NCBI GenBank assembly: GCA_947471745.1
Contig: CANJKZ010000174.1
Location: 2,487,501 to 2,551,500 of the forward strand
Origin: Closterium sp. Naga37s-1
Taxonomy: Eukaryota; Streptophyta; Zygnematophyceae; Desmidiales; Closteriaceae
DNA: 64,000 nucleotides
Direction of reading: 5' to 3'
Each line of letters opens with the position of its first letter. Positions within the stretch are counted from its first letter, which is position 1. Below the pieces are notes generated by a model. It saw only the letters and a program-made list of their open reading frames with translations. It was not told the origin of the DNA and made no database searches. The position numbers and the translations under genes were made by a program. Positions 24,423-35,000 of the stretch are shown here, piece by piece.

Positions 24423-27400
24423 CACTCGTGACGTCCCCTCCCCTCAGCAGCTCCGTGAGTGGTACACTGCACGCCAGAGGGGTGGGGGTGCTGGTCCGTG
24501 CACCTACGTCCTGCGCACCGGCGACCGCGCGGGTGAGCAGTGCGGGGGTGCGCACTCCACCCAGCGCTGCTTTGGCCGCCTCACGGACGCTTGGCGTCAC
24601 CAGTTCCCTGAGGCCACTGAGATCCCCCGCTGGGGTGAGCTGTCTAGGGCGGGTGTAGCTGTCTTTGACCTTGACTTTGATGCTATTCTTGCTGCCGTGT
24701 ATACTGTGACTATTAGTGATGAGGGTGACTGTTACCGGTGTTTTCCGCCCGACCCGGGCATTGAGACTGCTGCTCTAGGTACTGGTGAGGCTGCTGCTCT
24801 AGGTGCTAGCGAGGCTGCTGCTCTAGGTGCGTCTACTCCCTCAGGTGCTGGTGAGTCTGCTCTCTCAGGTTCTGCGTCGGCTTCGGCCTCCCACACCTTC
24901 ACACTTGACTCGGGGGCTTCTCGCTCCTTCTTTCGAGACCGCACCACACTCACGCCGCTTGGCCGGCCAGTTGCGGTCTCCCTGGCAGACCCCTCTGGGG
25001 GTCCTGTCCTTGCTCACTTCTCCACTGTCCTCCCGTGTCCGGCGGCCCCCTCTGGCACCCTGTCTGGTCTCTACCTCCCCTCGTTCTCTACGAACTTGGT
25101 GAGTGGTGCTGACCTACAGGATGCGGGGGTTCACCAGTTCACTCCTGCGAGTCAGCGGGTGACCCACTGCACGGACGCTCGGACAGGCCGCCACCTGGCC
25201 ACGTTTACACGTCGGCCAGGGTCGAGCCTGTACACACTGACCACTGCGTCTCCTCCAGTCCCTGCGTCTGGTCAGGTAGCTGCGTCGGGTCAGGTGTTTG
25301 CTGCAGCGTCCAGGTCTGGTCCTGAGTCTGCCCCCTGCTCGTGTCGCCTCCTGTCTCACGAGACTCTCCTCTGGCACCACCGCCTTGGCCACCCCTCCCT
25401 GCTTCGTCTCCGGAGCATGGCCTCCCGTGTCCTTGTCTCTGGTCTTCCCCGGTCCCTCCCTCCCCTTCCTCCGGGGCCAGGCCCTACCTGCGTCCCCTGT
25501 GTCGAGGGACGGCAGCGGGCTACCCCTCACTCCTCCCAGTTTCCTCCGACAGAGGCCCCGCTGCAGACGCTTCACATGGACGTGTGGGGCCCGGCCCGCG
25601 TCCGTGGACAGGGTCACGAGCGCTACTTCCTGCTGGTGGTTGACGACTACTCGCGTTACACTACAGTCTTCCCCTTGCGCAGCAAGGGTGATGTCACTGA
25701 GGTGTTGATCGACTGGATCCGCGCAGCTCGTCTCCAGCTCAGGCGGAGCTTTGGCTCGGACTTTCCTGTTCTGTGTCTGCACTCTGACAGAGGCGGAGAG
25801 TTCTCCTCTGGCCTTCTGCGAGCCTACTGTCGTGCACGAGGCATCCGCCAGACCTTCACGCTTCCGGACTCTCCACAGCAAAATGGGATTGCTGAGCGCC
25901 GCATTGGCATGGTCATGGACGTCGCCCGTACGTCCATGATGCATGCGGCTGCCCCCCATTTTCTGTGGCCGTTTGCGGTTCGGTACGCGGCGCATCAGAT
26001 CAACCTTCAGCCCAGGGTCTCCATGCCGGAGACCTCCCCAGCTTTGCTGTGGACGGGGAAGGTTGGCGATGCGTCTGCGTTCCGTGTCTGGGGATCTCGG
26101 GCGTTTGTCCGCGACTTGTCTGCGGACAAGCTGTCCCCTCGTGCTGCTCCTTGCGTCTTCCTGGGTTTCCCCCCTGACGCCCCAGGGTGGCAGTTCTACC
26201 ACCCCACCTCTCGCCGTGTTCTGTCCTCCCAGGACGTCACGTTCGACGAGTCGGTCCCCTACTACCGCCTCTTCCCCTACCGCACTCCGTCCCTCCCCCC
26301 GCCACCGCTCTTCCTTGTACCAGGTCCCCCCCCGGTAGACCCCCTCCCCCCTCAGGGTCCTGCCCCTTCAGGTGTGTCCCAGGTAGACGCTGTTGAGCCT
26401 GTCGAGGTCGCTGGTGACTCTGGTGCTGCTGAGGGTGCTGAGCCTGGGGGTGCTGACTCTAGGGGTGCTGAGCGTGTGGGTGCTACGCCTGGGGGTGCTG
26501 AGCCTGGGGGTGCTGAGCCTGGGGGTGCTGAGTCTGGGGGTACTACGACTGGGGGTGCTGAGCCTGGGGGTACTACGCCTGGAGGTGCTGAGCCTGGGGG
26601 TGCTGCGTCTGGGGGTGCTGAGCCTGGGGGTACTACGCCTGGAGGTGCTGAGCCTGGGGGTGCTACGCCTGGTGGTGCTGTGCCTGGCGGTTCACCGGGT
26701 GCTCCCTCTCGCCGAGAGCCACTCTCTCCCCAGGAGCTGCGTGAGTGGTTTGCCCAGCGCTGGAGGCGAGCTGCTGGAGCTGCTGGAGCTGGAGGTGCTG
26801 CGGGTACTGGAGGTTCTGTTGCTTCTGAGGGAGCTGGTGCCACGGGTCCCGAAGGTGCTCGTACTGGGAGTTCTGGAGCTGCTGGACCTGCGGGTACTTC
26901 TGGAGCTGGAGTTGCTGCGGGTGTTGGCGCGGAGGTTACTGCTGTCGGTCCTGGAGGCAGTCCTGCTGGGGGTACTACTGGTGCTGCTGGGGGTTCTGGA
27001 GCTGGAGCTGCTACTGGTGCTGGTGCTGCCCCTGCGGGTGCTGGTGCTGTCCCTCCTGTGTCTGGAGTCGCCGCGCGGCCTCGGCCGTACTTCGTTCCGC
27101 TCCTTCAGCAGGTTCTTGGTCTCCCGCCTTCTACTGGTCCTCCTCCTCCCTTAGAGTGTCCACAGCCTGTCCCGTCGCAGTTACAGTTACAGCCGGCCTC
27201 CCCACTGCCTGCTCCGTCTCCCTACACTGGTCCTACTGGAGGTCTTGCTGAGCGTCGTGAGCCTGCGTCTCGCCCTGCGTCGCCTGTCCGTGCTGCTCGC
27301 ACTAGTGGTCGCGGTTCGCGTCAGCGTCCTCCTCCTGTCCCTGGCACGCACCGGATGTCTCTGCGTCCGTCCACTGCTCCTCTGCGTGCCCCTTTGCCTT

Positions 27401-29340
27401 CTCCTCCTGAGTCTTCTCTTCCTACTCTTGCTGACCCGGAGTCGGACTCTCTTCGCGCTGCCAGTCCTACTGTCACGCGTCTCCTTGCTACGGTTGTCAC
27501 TGACCCTTCCTTTGAGTCCACTGCTGCGTCTGCTCTAGTTGCTGAGCTCGTCGACTTTGCTGCTCGCTGTCGCCTAGACTACGTCGCCAGTCTTGTTGCT
27601 GAGTCTGAGTCTGTCTGTCCTCCGTCCGTCGGGGGTGAGTGTGCCCTTGGCACGGACGTCCTTGAGGACAGGCAGGAGGAGTTCCAGTGCTTGGCCGCTG
27701 CTTCACCTCATCTCGTGTCCGTACTGCTTACCCCTGAGGGAGACCCGGATGCACTTGACATCCCGACTCCGCGCTCTTACGCGGAGGCGATAGAGGGTCC
27801 CTACTCCTCTCAGTGGCAGGCAGCTATGGACGCAGAGATGGCTTCCTGGAAGTCCACAGGCACCTACGTTGACGCTGTTCCCCCTCCTGGGGCGAACATC
27901 GTCAGTGGCATGTGGATTTTCAGGGTGAAGCGACCGCCGGGTTCTCCGCCTGTCTTCAAGGCGCGTTACGTGGCTCGTGGCTTCAGTCAGCGGCAGGGAG
28001 TTGACTACTTTCAGACCTTCTCTCCCACCCCGAAGATGACCACTCTTCGGGTACTGCTGCACGTAGCTGCTCACCGTGACTACGAGCTACACTCTCTTGA
28101 CTTCAGCACTGCTTTCTTGCAGGGCAGCCTGCACGAGGAGATCTGGCTGCGTCGCCCACCTGGCTTCACTGGGTCTTTTCCTCCTGGCACCCAGTGGAGC
28201 CTACGGCGGCCAGTCTACGGTCTCCGCCAGGCACCGCGTGAGTGGCACGACACACTGAGGACTACACTTGCGGCTCTTGGGTTTGCTCCCTCTACTGCCG
28301 ACCCGTCGTTGTTTCTGCACACCGACACTTCTTTGCCGCCGTTCTACATCCTCGTGTACGTCGACGACTTGGTCTTTGCCACAGCTGACACTGCTGGACT
28401 AGCCCACGTGAAGTCCGAGCTGCAGAAGAGACACACGTGCACTGACCTGGGTGAACTGCGCAGCTACCTTGGCTTGCAGATCACTCGGGACAGAGCACGC
28501 CGCACCATTACCCTGACTCAGTCACACATGGTGCAGCAGGTCTTTCAGCGCTTCGGCTTCACGTACTCCTCGCCTCAGGCCACTCCTCTGCCTACTCGCC
28601 ACTCGCTCTCAGCTCTGCCTTCGGATGAGTCCGTAGAGTCGAGTGGCCCGTACCCAGAGCTTGTTGGCTGCCTCATGTACCTGATGACCTGCACACGACC
28701 TGACCTTGCATACCCTCTTAGCATTCTTGCACGCTATGTTGCTCCTGGGAGACACAGACCGGAGCACATGGCTGCAGCGAAGAGGGTGTTGCGCTACTTG
28801 TGCAGTACGTCGGGCATGGGGCTTGTGCTTGGAGGGCAGAGTCCAGTGGTCCTTACTGGGCACGCAGACGCTTCTTGGGCTGACGACCAGGCTACGCAGC
28901 GGTCGTCACAGGGTTACACCTTCAGCCTTGGTTCCGGCTCTGTTTCGTGGCGGGCTACTCGCTCGTCTTCTGTTCTCGGCTCCAGTTGTGAGGCTGAGAT
29001 CTACGCAGGAGCCATGGCTGCACAGGAGCTTCGCTGGCTCACCTACCTGCTGACTGACCTCGGAGAGTTGCCTCGTTCTCCTCCAGTGCTGTACGTAGAC
29101 AACAAGGCCATGCTGGCCTTGTGTCGGGAGCAGCGACTGGAGCACAGAACGAAGCACATTGCTCTCCGCTACTTTCTTGCTCGTGAGCTGCAGCAGCATG
29201 GTCAGCTGCGTCTTGCGTACGTGGCCTCTGAGGCCAACACTGCTGATATCTTCACCAAGGCACTTGCGCCTTGTGACCATCAGCGCTTCTGTACTCAGCT
29301 GGGCCTTGTGCCTACCTTGCCTCACTTGCTCACCTCTTGA
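23363..29340 (+). pseudogene. gag-pol region of Copia D
   Basis: Gag starts MATPSVLAFDAEG at 23363, with a Gly-rich tract about 24130-24350 and a pure Gln run about 24391-24420. A zinc-knuckle-like Cys/His cluster covers 24499-24572. Protease (LDSGASRSFF) is near 24905. The pre-integrase motif WHHRLGHPS is near 25375, and the integrase core spans about 25575-25905. A GGAEPGG-type spacer covers 26430-26690, and an Ala/Gly spacer 26770-27060. Reverse transcriptase is about 27847-28650 with YVDD at 28357-28368. RNase H is about 28850-29250, with the end at 29340. It looks nearly whole with about one break. Copia elements normally make a single polyprotein cut by the element's own protease. Confidence 0.93.
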
Positions 29341-29555
29341 CCTTGCTTGTACTGTTACATATATATATACCTGCTCTTGTTTGTCTAGCCTTTTTTATAT
29401 ATATGTGTACTCCTGCTTGTGAACTGGCCTTGTGGCCTTGAACTTGTGCTCGGAATGTGTGGTGACTTTGTGATCCACCCTGAGCTTGTTTTTGCTTTGC
29501 TTTGCTTGACTGGTCTTGTGACCCCTTGTTCTCCCCCACTTTGCCTATGGGGGTG

Positions 29556-29686
29556 TGTCAGATTTATATGACATAGCTACTGTAGGCTAGAGTGGGGTAG
29601 CACATATGGGGTACAGTTTTCTAGGGTTTGCTTCTTGTACCCAACTTTCACTTAGTCATTCCCATTCTTGTTTTTCTTAATTCACA
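29556..29686 (+). repeat. 3' LTR of Copia D
   Basis: 131 bp, identical to the 5' LTR except at one position. The ACCCG duplication follows. Confidence 0.96.
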
Positions 29687-29691
29687 ACCCG

Positions 29692-29817
29692 CGCTCCGGA
29701 CCTCCACCTCAACAATCCCCAACCTCGGCGCCAGGCCCGTCGCGCACCCCATTTTCCACACGTTACCGTTACCACTGTAGTTTCGCAATATATTCTTCGC
29801 TAAATTCTTCACTCATT
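29692..29817 (-). other. 3' flank of the unidentified host gene
   Basis: 126 bp between the element D target duplication and the stop codon of the neighbouring minus-strand gene. It is AT-rich near the stop, with an AATATATT stretch that could act in 3' end formation. It probably includes the start of that gene's 3' UTR. Confidence 0.45.
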
Positions 29818-31937
29818 CTATTCTTGTCTCAATAGTGCAATCCTCGCTCGGCACCTGTGTGCGTGAAGGAAGAAGGTGCGCGGCGCTGATGCTTGAATAG
29901 CCTGCGAGTGCACCACCGTGTAGCTGCAGTGGGGGGGCAATGGGGGAGGAAAGGGGGAGGAAAGGGAGAGGAATCGGATTAATGGGAAGCGATGAAGGGA
30001 AATTGATGGCAATACAGCAATGAAGGGAAATTGATGGCAATACAGCGATGAAGGGAAATTGATGGCAATACAGCGATGAAGGGAAATTGATGGCAATACA
30101 GCGATGAAGGGAAATTGATGGCAATACAGCGATGAAGGGAAATTGATGGCAATACAGCGATGAAGGGAAATTGATGGCAATACAGCGATTGGGCGTGCCC
30201 CTTCCATCCTCCCCCCCACACCCCGCAGCCCCCCTCTTCCCCCCCGCCCAGCTCCCTTCCCCACCCCCCCCCCGCGCCTCACTTGGAGAACCCCCCAAGG
30301 AAGGATGTGCGCGCATTGGAGCCCAGGAGGGGGAAGGTGGCGGAGAAGAGGAGGTGCAGCGAGAGGACATAGCGGCCTGGCAGGGGCAGCTGGTAGCACA
30401 CCTGGGGGAGGGGGAGGGGGATGGGAGGGGGATGGGAGGGGATGGGATGGGGATGGGAGGGGATGGGGGGGGATGGGAGGGGATGGGAGGGGATGGGGGG
30501 GGATGGGGTGAGGCAAAACTGGATGGCCGCGAGATTCATGCGGGATGGCGTGATGCGGGAAGAGGCAGACGGGGCGAGGTGGAAGTGCAGGTGGCGTGCG
30601 GGCCAAGTGATGGGGGGCGAGGTGCGAGGGAGTAAAGGCAGGTGAGAGGAGGAGAGAGGCGCAGCAGGCACAGAGGCGCGTGCGTGGACAGGTGCGCGAT
30701 GATCTGTGCGGCGCGATGAGCTGTGTGGCGGGCAAAGCAGCGGATGGTAGACATGAGCAAAAATTCGAACCTCTGTTCGGTTCGACTCGAAAGTGTTTGA
30801 CTGATTTTTTTGCCCAAAATTGTTCGTGACGAACACCTTGGTGTTCGTCACGAACACGTTCGACTGTTCGAGTGTTCGAGTGCAGAAAAATGCATGAACT
30901 CCAAGGTGTTCGAGAACACAATGTGTTCGTCTCGAACACCTAGGCGTTCGAGGGAAAATTCAGCGTGTCAAAGTATGACACGCTGGTTGGATCTAAAAGG
31001 GGAGGGCAACGAATGAGCTCAAGAATGAGCTCAAGAATGAGATATAGCCTAAGGATGACATTCCGCCCCCTACCCACTAAAACTACCACATTCCCACGGT
31101 CAAAATTCCACATTGTGGCTGGAAACGTTAGGTATAAGGTTGGATTAGGGTAGGAGACGGTTAAAAATAGGTACTAAGGGCATTTCGGTTTAGGTTGGAG
31201 TTTAGCAAGGAGAAATTGGATATCCACAAGATCTGCGCCAAGCCTAGATATATCTCTTGTAGGGCTATAGGAAATGTGATATTGCTTCTAGTACACTCGC
31301 CCTGCCTTAATGTGACTATACTGAAAGAACCCCCCAAAGCAAACTGTTCGATTTCGGGTCAAACACCTTAGTGTTCGGCCTTGGCTCAAAACTGTTCGAC
31401 CCTATACTCGAACATTTAAGAAAACGTGTTCGGTTCGCTCGTTGCTCATGTCTAGCGGATGGGATAATGGTAGAGTAGCCTGGGTGTGATGGCATGGCGG
31501 CGAGGGTGGTATCGTCCCATGGGAAGGGAAGCCTGGGTGGGAGGGCTGCGAGGGTGGTCACCTGGTGGGAGGAGTTGCCAGGGTGGTATGTCACCTGCGC
31601 TGCCATGCACACATCCACACCCCCTCCTTCCTCCACCTCCGCCTTCTCCCCGTTTTCCCCTCTCTCCCCGTCCTCCCCCTGTTCCCCCTCCCCACCCTCC
31701 CCGCCCCGCTCCCACGCCTCCAGCAGCACGGCCGCCCGCCCAGCAGCTGCCCTCGCCTGGGCGCTCACAGCCACCGGCACCTCCGTCACGCGCGCGTTGC
31801 CCTGCACCGGCACATCCGCGCTGCTCCCACTGGTGCTACTGCCGCTGCCGCTGCCCCCCTCGTGGGCATCAGTGCGGTCCTCGGTGCTGCCCTGGCGGCG
31901 CTGCAGCGCAATCAAGGCCACCAGGAACGCCCTCTGC
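29818..31937 (-). CDS. Unidentified host gene, last three exons (partial)
   Basis: Inferred exons are 31937-31595, 30401-30283 and 29923-29818, with GT-AG sites and consistent phases (1+342, 117+2, 1+105 nt), encoding about 188 C-terminal residues. The first exon starts QRAFLVALIALQRRQ, then carries a Gly/Ser tract and an acidic Glu/Gly tract (WERGGEGGEGEQGE). The second reads VCYQLPLPGRYVLSLHLLF, a hydrophobic segment. The junction to the last exon gives GGFSNYTVVHSQ, and the protein ends RCRARIALLRQE. I do not recognise the family. The first exon begins in mid-codon after a pyrimidine-rich acceptor, so more exons must lie upstream, toward or beyond the satellite. The intron 31594-30402 holds the MITE and a G-rich minisatellite. 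Splicing is inferred from sequence only. Confidence 0.5.
29991..30186. repeat. 28-bp tandem repeat, 7 copies
   Basis: Seven head-to-tail 28-bp units beginning GATGAAGGGAAATTGATG, followed by GCAATACAGC. They are almost identical; the second unit begins with A instead of G. They lie in the last intron (29924-30282) of the unidentified host gene. Confidence 0.9.
30404..30517. repeat. G-rich minisatellite with quadruplex potential
   Basis: The plus strand carries repeated GGGGATGGGAGGGGATGGG-type runs with many G3-G8 blocks separated by 1-3 bases. In the transcript of the minus-strand gene this is a C-rich tract directly abutting the acceptor of the exon at 30401, where it may serve as the pyrimidine tract. 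Confidence 0.8.
30748..31454. mobile_element. Non-autonomous hAT-type MITE
   Basis: 707 bp with perfect 12-bp terminal inverted repeats, TAGACATGAGCA at 30748-30759 and its complement at 31443-31454. A perfect 8-bp target duplication GCGGATGG lies at 30740-30747 and 31455-31462. The 8-bp duplication and the TIR style indicate the hAT superfamily. There is no transposase reading frame. The ends are rich in GTTCG/CGAAC motifs in both orientations, plausibly subterminal transposase sites. It sits in an intron of the unidentified host gene and is more AT-rich than its surroundings. Confidence 0.9.
30821..30856. repeat. Perfect 36-bp palindrome inside the MITE
   Basis: Arms of 17 bp, TGTTCGTGACGAACACC and its exact complement, with a 2-bp TT centre. 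A second perfect inverted repeat, CAGCGTGTCA / TGACACGCTG with a 5-bp spacer, lies at 30961-30985. Confidence 0.9.
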
Positions 31938-32080
31938 CTGGCGGGTGACAGGAGAGACTGTTTAGTCAGGTTTGAATGGGGGGAACATGGCAGGGGAGAC
32001 TGAGGGCAGGAGCAACAAGGAAAGGAAGGGGCAGAGGCACGAAAGAATGGATGATGATGATTGGTGGGCACAGCGAGATG

Positions 32081-35000
32081 CACGCAGCCGTGGCTTATTT
32101 GCTACCTCACTCACGCAGCCGTGGCTTATTTGCTACCTCACTCACGCAGCCGTGGCTTATTTGCTACCTCACTCACGCAGCCGTGGCTTATTTGCTACCT
32201 CACTCACGCAGCCGTGGCTTATTTGCTACCTCACTCACGCAGCCGTGGCTTATTTGCTACCTCACTCACGCAGCCGTGGCTTATTTGCTACCTAACTCAC
32301 GCAGCCGTGGCTTATTTGCTACCTCACTCACGCAGCCGTGGCTTATTTGCTACCTCACTCACGCAGCCGTGGCTTATTTGCAACCTCACTCACGCAGCCG
32401 TGGCTTATTTGCTACCTCACTCACGCAGCCGTGGCTTATTTGCTACCTCACTCACGCAGCCGTGGCTTATTTGCTACCTCACTCACGCAGCCGTGGCTTA
32501 TTTGCTACCTCACTCACGCAGCCGTGGCTTATTTGCTACCTCACTCACGCAGCCGTGGCTTATTTGCTACCTCACTCACGCAGCCGTGGCTTATTTGCAA
32601 CCTCACTCACGCAGCCGTGGCTTATTTGCTACCTCACTCACGCAGCCGTGGCTTATTTGCTACCTCACTCACGCAGCCGTGGCTTATTTGCTACCTCACT
32701 CACGCAGCCGTGGCTTATTTGCAACCTCACTCACGCAGCCGTGGCTTATTTGCTACCTCACTCACGCAGCCGTGGCTTATTTGCTACCTCACTCACGCAG
32801 CCGTGGCTTATTTGCTACCTCACTCACGCAGCCGTGGCTTATTTGCTACCTCACTCACGCAGCCGTGGCTTATTTGCTACCTCACTCACGCAGCCGTGGC
32901 TTATTTGCTACCTCACTCACGCAGCCGTGGCTTATGCTACCTCACTCACGCAGCCGTGGCTTATTTGCTACCTCACTCACGCAGCCGTGGCTTATTTGCT
33001 ACCTCACTCACGCAGCCTTGGCTTATTTGCTACCTCACTCACGCAGCCGTGGCTTATTTGCTACCTCACTCACGCAGCCGTGGCTTATTTGCTACCTCAC
33101 TCACGCAGCCGTGGCTTATTTGCTACCTCACTCACGCAGCCGTGGCTTATTTGCTACCTCACTCACGCAGCCGTGGCTTATTTGCTACCTCACTCACGCA
33201 GCCGTGGCTTATTTGCAACCTCACTCACGCAGCCGTGGCTTATTTGCTACCTCACTCACGCAGCCGTGGCTTATTTGCTACCTCACTCACGCAGCCGTGG
33301 CTTATTTGCTACCTCACTCACGCAGCCGTGGCTTATTTGCAACCTCACTCACGCAGCCGTGGCTTATTTGCTACCTCACTCACGCAGCCGTGGCTTATTT
33401 GCTACCTCACTCACGCAGCCGTGGCTTATTTGCTACCTCACTCACGCAGCCGTGGCTTATTTGCTACCTCACTCACGCAGCCGTGGCTTATTTGCTACCT
33501 CACTCACGCAGCCGTGGCTTATTTGCTACCTCACTCACGCAGCCGTGGCTTATTTGCTACCTCACTCACGCAGCCGTGGCTTATTTGCTACCTCACTCAC
33601 GCAGCCGTGGCTTATTTGCTACCTCACTCACGCAGCCGTGGCTTATTTGCTACCTCACTCACGCAGCCGTGGCTTATTTGCTACCTCACTCACGCAGCCG
33701 TGGCTTATTTGCTACCTCACTCACGCAGCCGTGGCTTATTTGCTACCTCACTCACGCAGCCGTGGCTTATTTGCTACCTCACTCACGCAGCCGTGGCTTA
33801 TTTGCTACCTCACTCACGCAGCCGTGGCTTATTTGCAACCTCACTCACGCAGCCGTGGCTTATTTGCTACCTCACTCACGCAGCCGTGGCTTATTTGCTA
33901 CCTCACTCACGCAGCCGTGGCTTATTTGCTACCTCACTCACGCAGCCGTGGCTTATTTGCTACCTCACTCACGCAGCCGTGGCTTATTTGCTACCTCACT
34001 CACGCAGCCGTGGCTTATTTGCTACCTCACTCACGCAGCCGTGGCTTATTTGCAACCTCACTCACGCAGCCGTGGCTTATTTGCTACCTCACTCACGCAG
34101 CCGTGGCTTATTTGCTACCTCACTCACGCAGCCGTGGCTTATTTGCTACCTCACTCACGCAGCCGTGGCTTATTTGCAACCTCACTCACGCAGCCGTGGC
34201 TTATTTGCTACCTCACTCACGCAGCCGTGGCTTATTTGCTACCTCACTCACGCAGCCGTGGCTTATTTGCTACCTCACTCACGCAGCCGTGGCTTATTTG
34301 CTACCTCACTCACGCAGCCGTGGCTTATTTGCTACCTCACTCACGCAGCCGTGGCTTATTTGCTACCTCACTCACGCAGCCGTGGCTTATTTGCTACCTC
34401 ACTCACGCAGCCGTGGCTTATTTGCTACCTCACTCACGCAGCCGTGGCTTATTTGCAACCTCACTCACGCAGCCGTGGCTTATTTGCTACCTCACTCACG
34501 CAGCCGTGGCTTATTTGCTACCTCACTCACGCAGCCGTGGCTTATTTGCTACCTCACTCACGCAGCCGTGGCTTATTTGCTACCTCACTCACGCAGCCGT
34601 GGCTTATTTGCTACCTCACTCACGCAGCCGTGGCTTATTTGCTACCTCACTCACGCAGCCGTGGCTTATTTGCTACCTCACTCACGCAGCCGTGGCTTAT
34701 TTGCTACCTCACTCACGCAGCCGTGGCTTATTTGCTACCTCACTCACGCAGCCGTGGCTTATTTGCTACCTCACTCACGCAGCCGTGGCTTATTTGCTAC
34801 CTCACTCACGCAGCCGTGGCTTATTTGCTACCTCACTCACGCAGCCGTGGCTTATTTGCTACCTCACTCACGCAGCCGTGGCTTATTTGCTACCTCACTC
34901 ACGCAGCCGTGGCTTATTTGCTACCTCACTCACGCAGCCGTGGCTTATTTGCTACCTCACTCACGCAGCCGTGGCTTATTTGCTACCTCACTCACGCAGC

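Larger units (their letters stand above)
22000..29686 (+). mobile_element. Copia LTR element D, young, nearly whole
   Basis: 7687 bp with a perfect ACCCG target duplication (21995-21999 and 29687-29691). The 131-bp LTRs (22000-22130, 29556-29686) differ at a single position, so insertion was recent. The primer site TGGTATAGAGCGGG starts at 22131 and the purine tract CTATGGGGGTG ends at 29555. All Copia domains are present in order: gag, protease, integrase, reverse transcriptase, RNase H. The copy looks nearly whole, with about one break. It lies antisense to both neighbouring host genes, about 130 bp past the stop codon of the gene ending at 29818. Confidence 0.96.

Noticed and set aside
30520-30560. 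Possible extra exon (MNLAAIQF) of the unidentified host gene
   Set aside because: Only a poor donor (GTTTTG) follows and its phase does not fit the next exon, so it was left out of the model.
29818-30939. Single long open frame on the minus strand as an unspliced gene
   Set aside because: It runs through the 28-bp repeat and G-rich minisatellite. Splice sites with matching phases on both sides explain the coding-like parts better.
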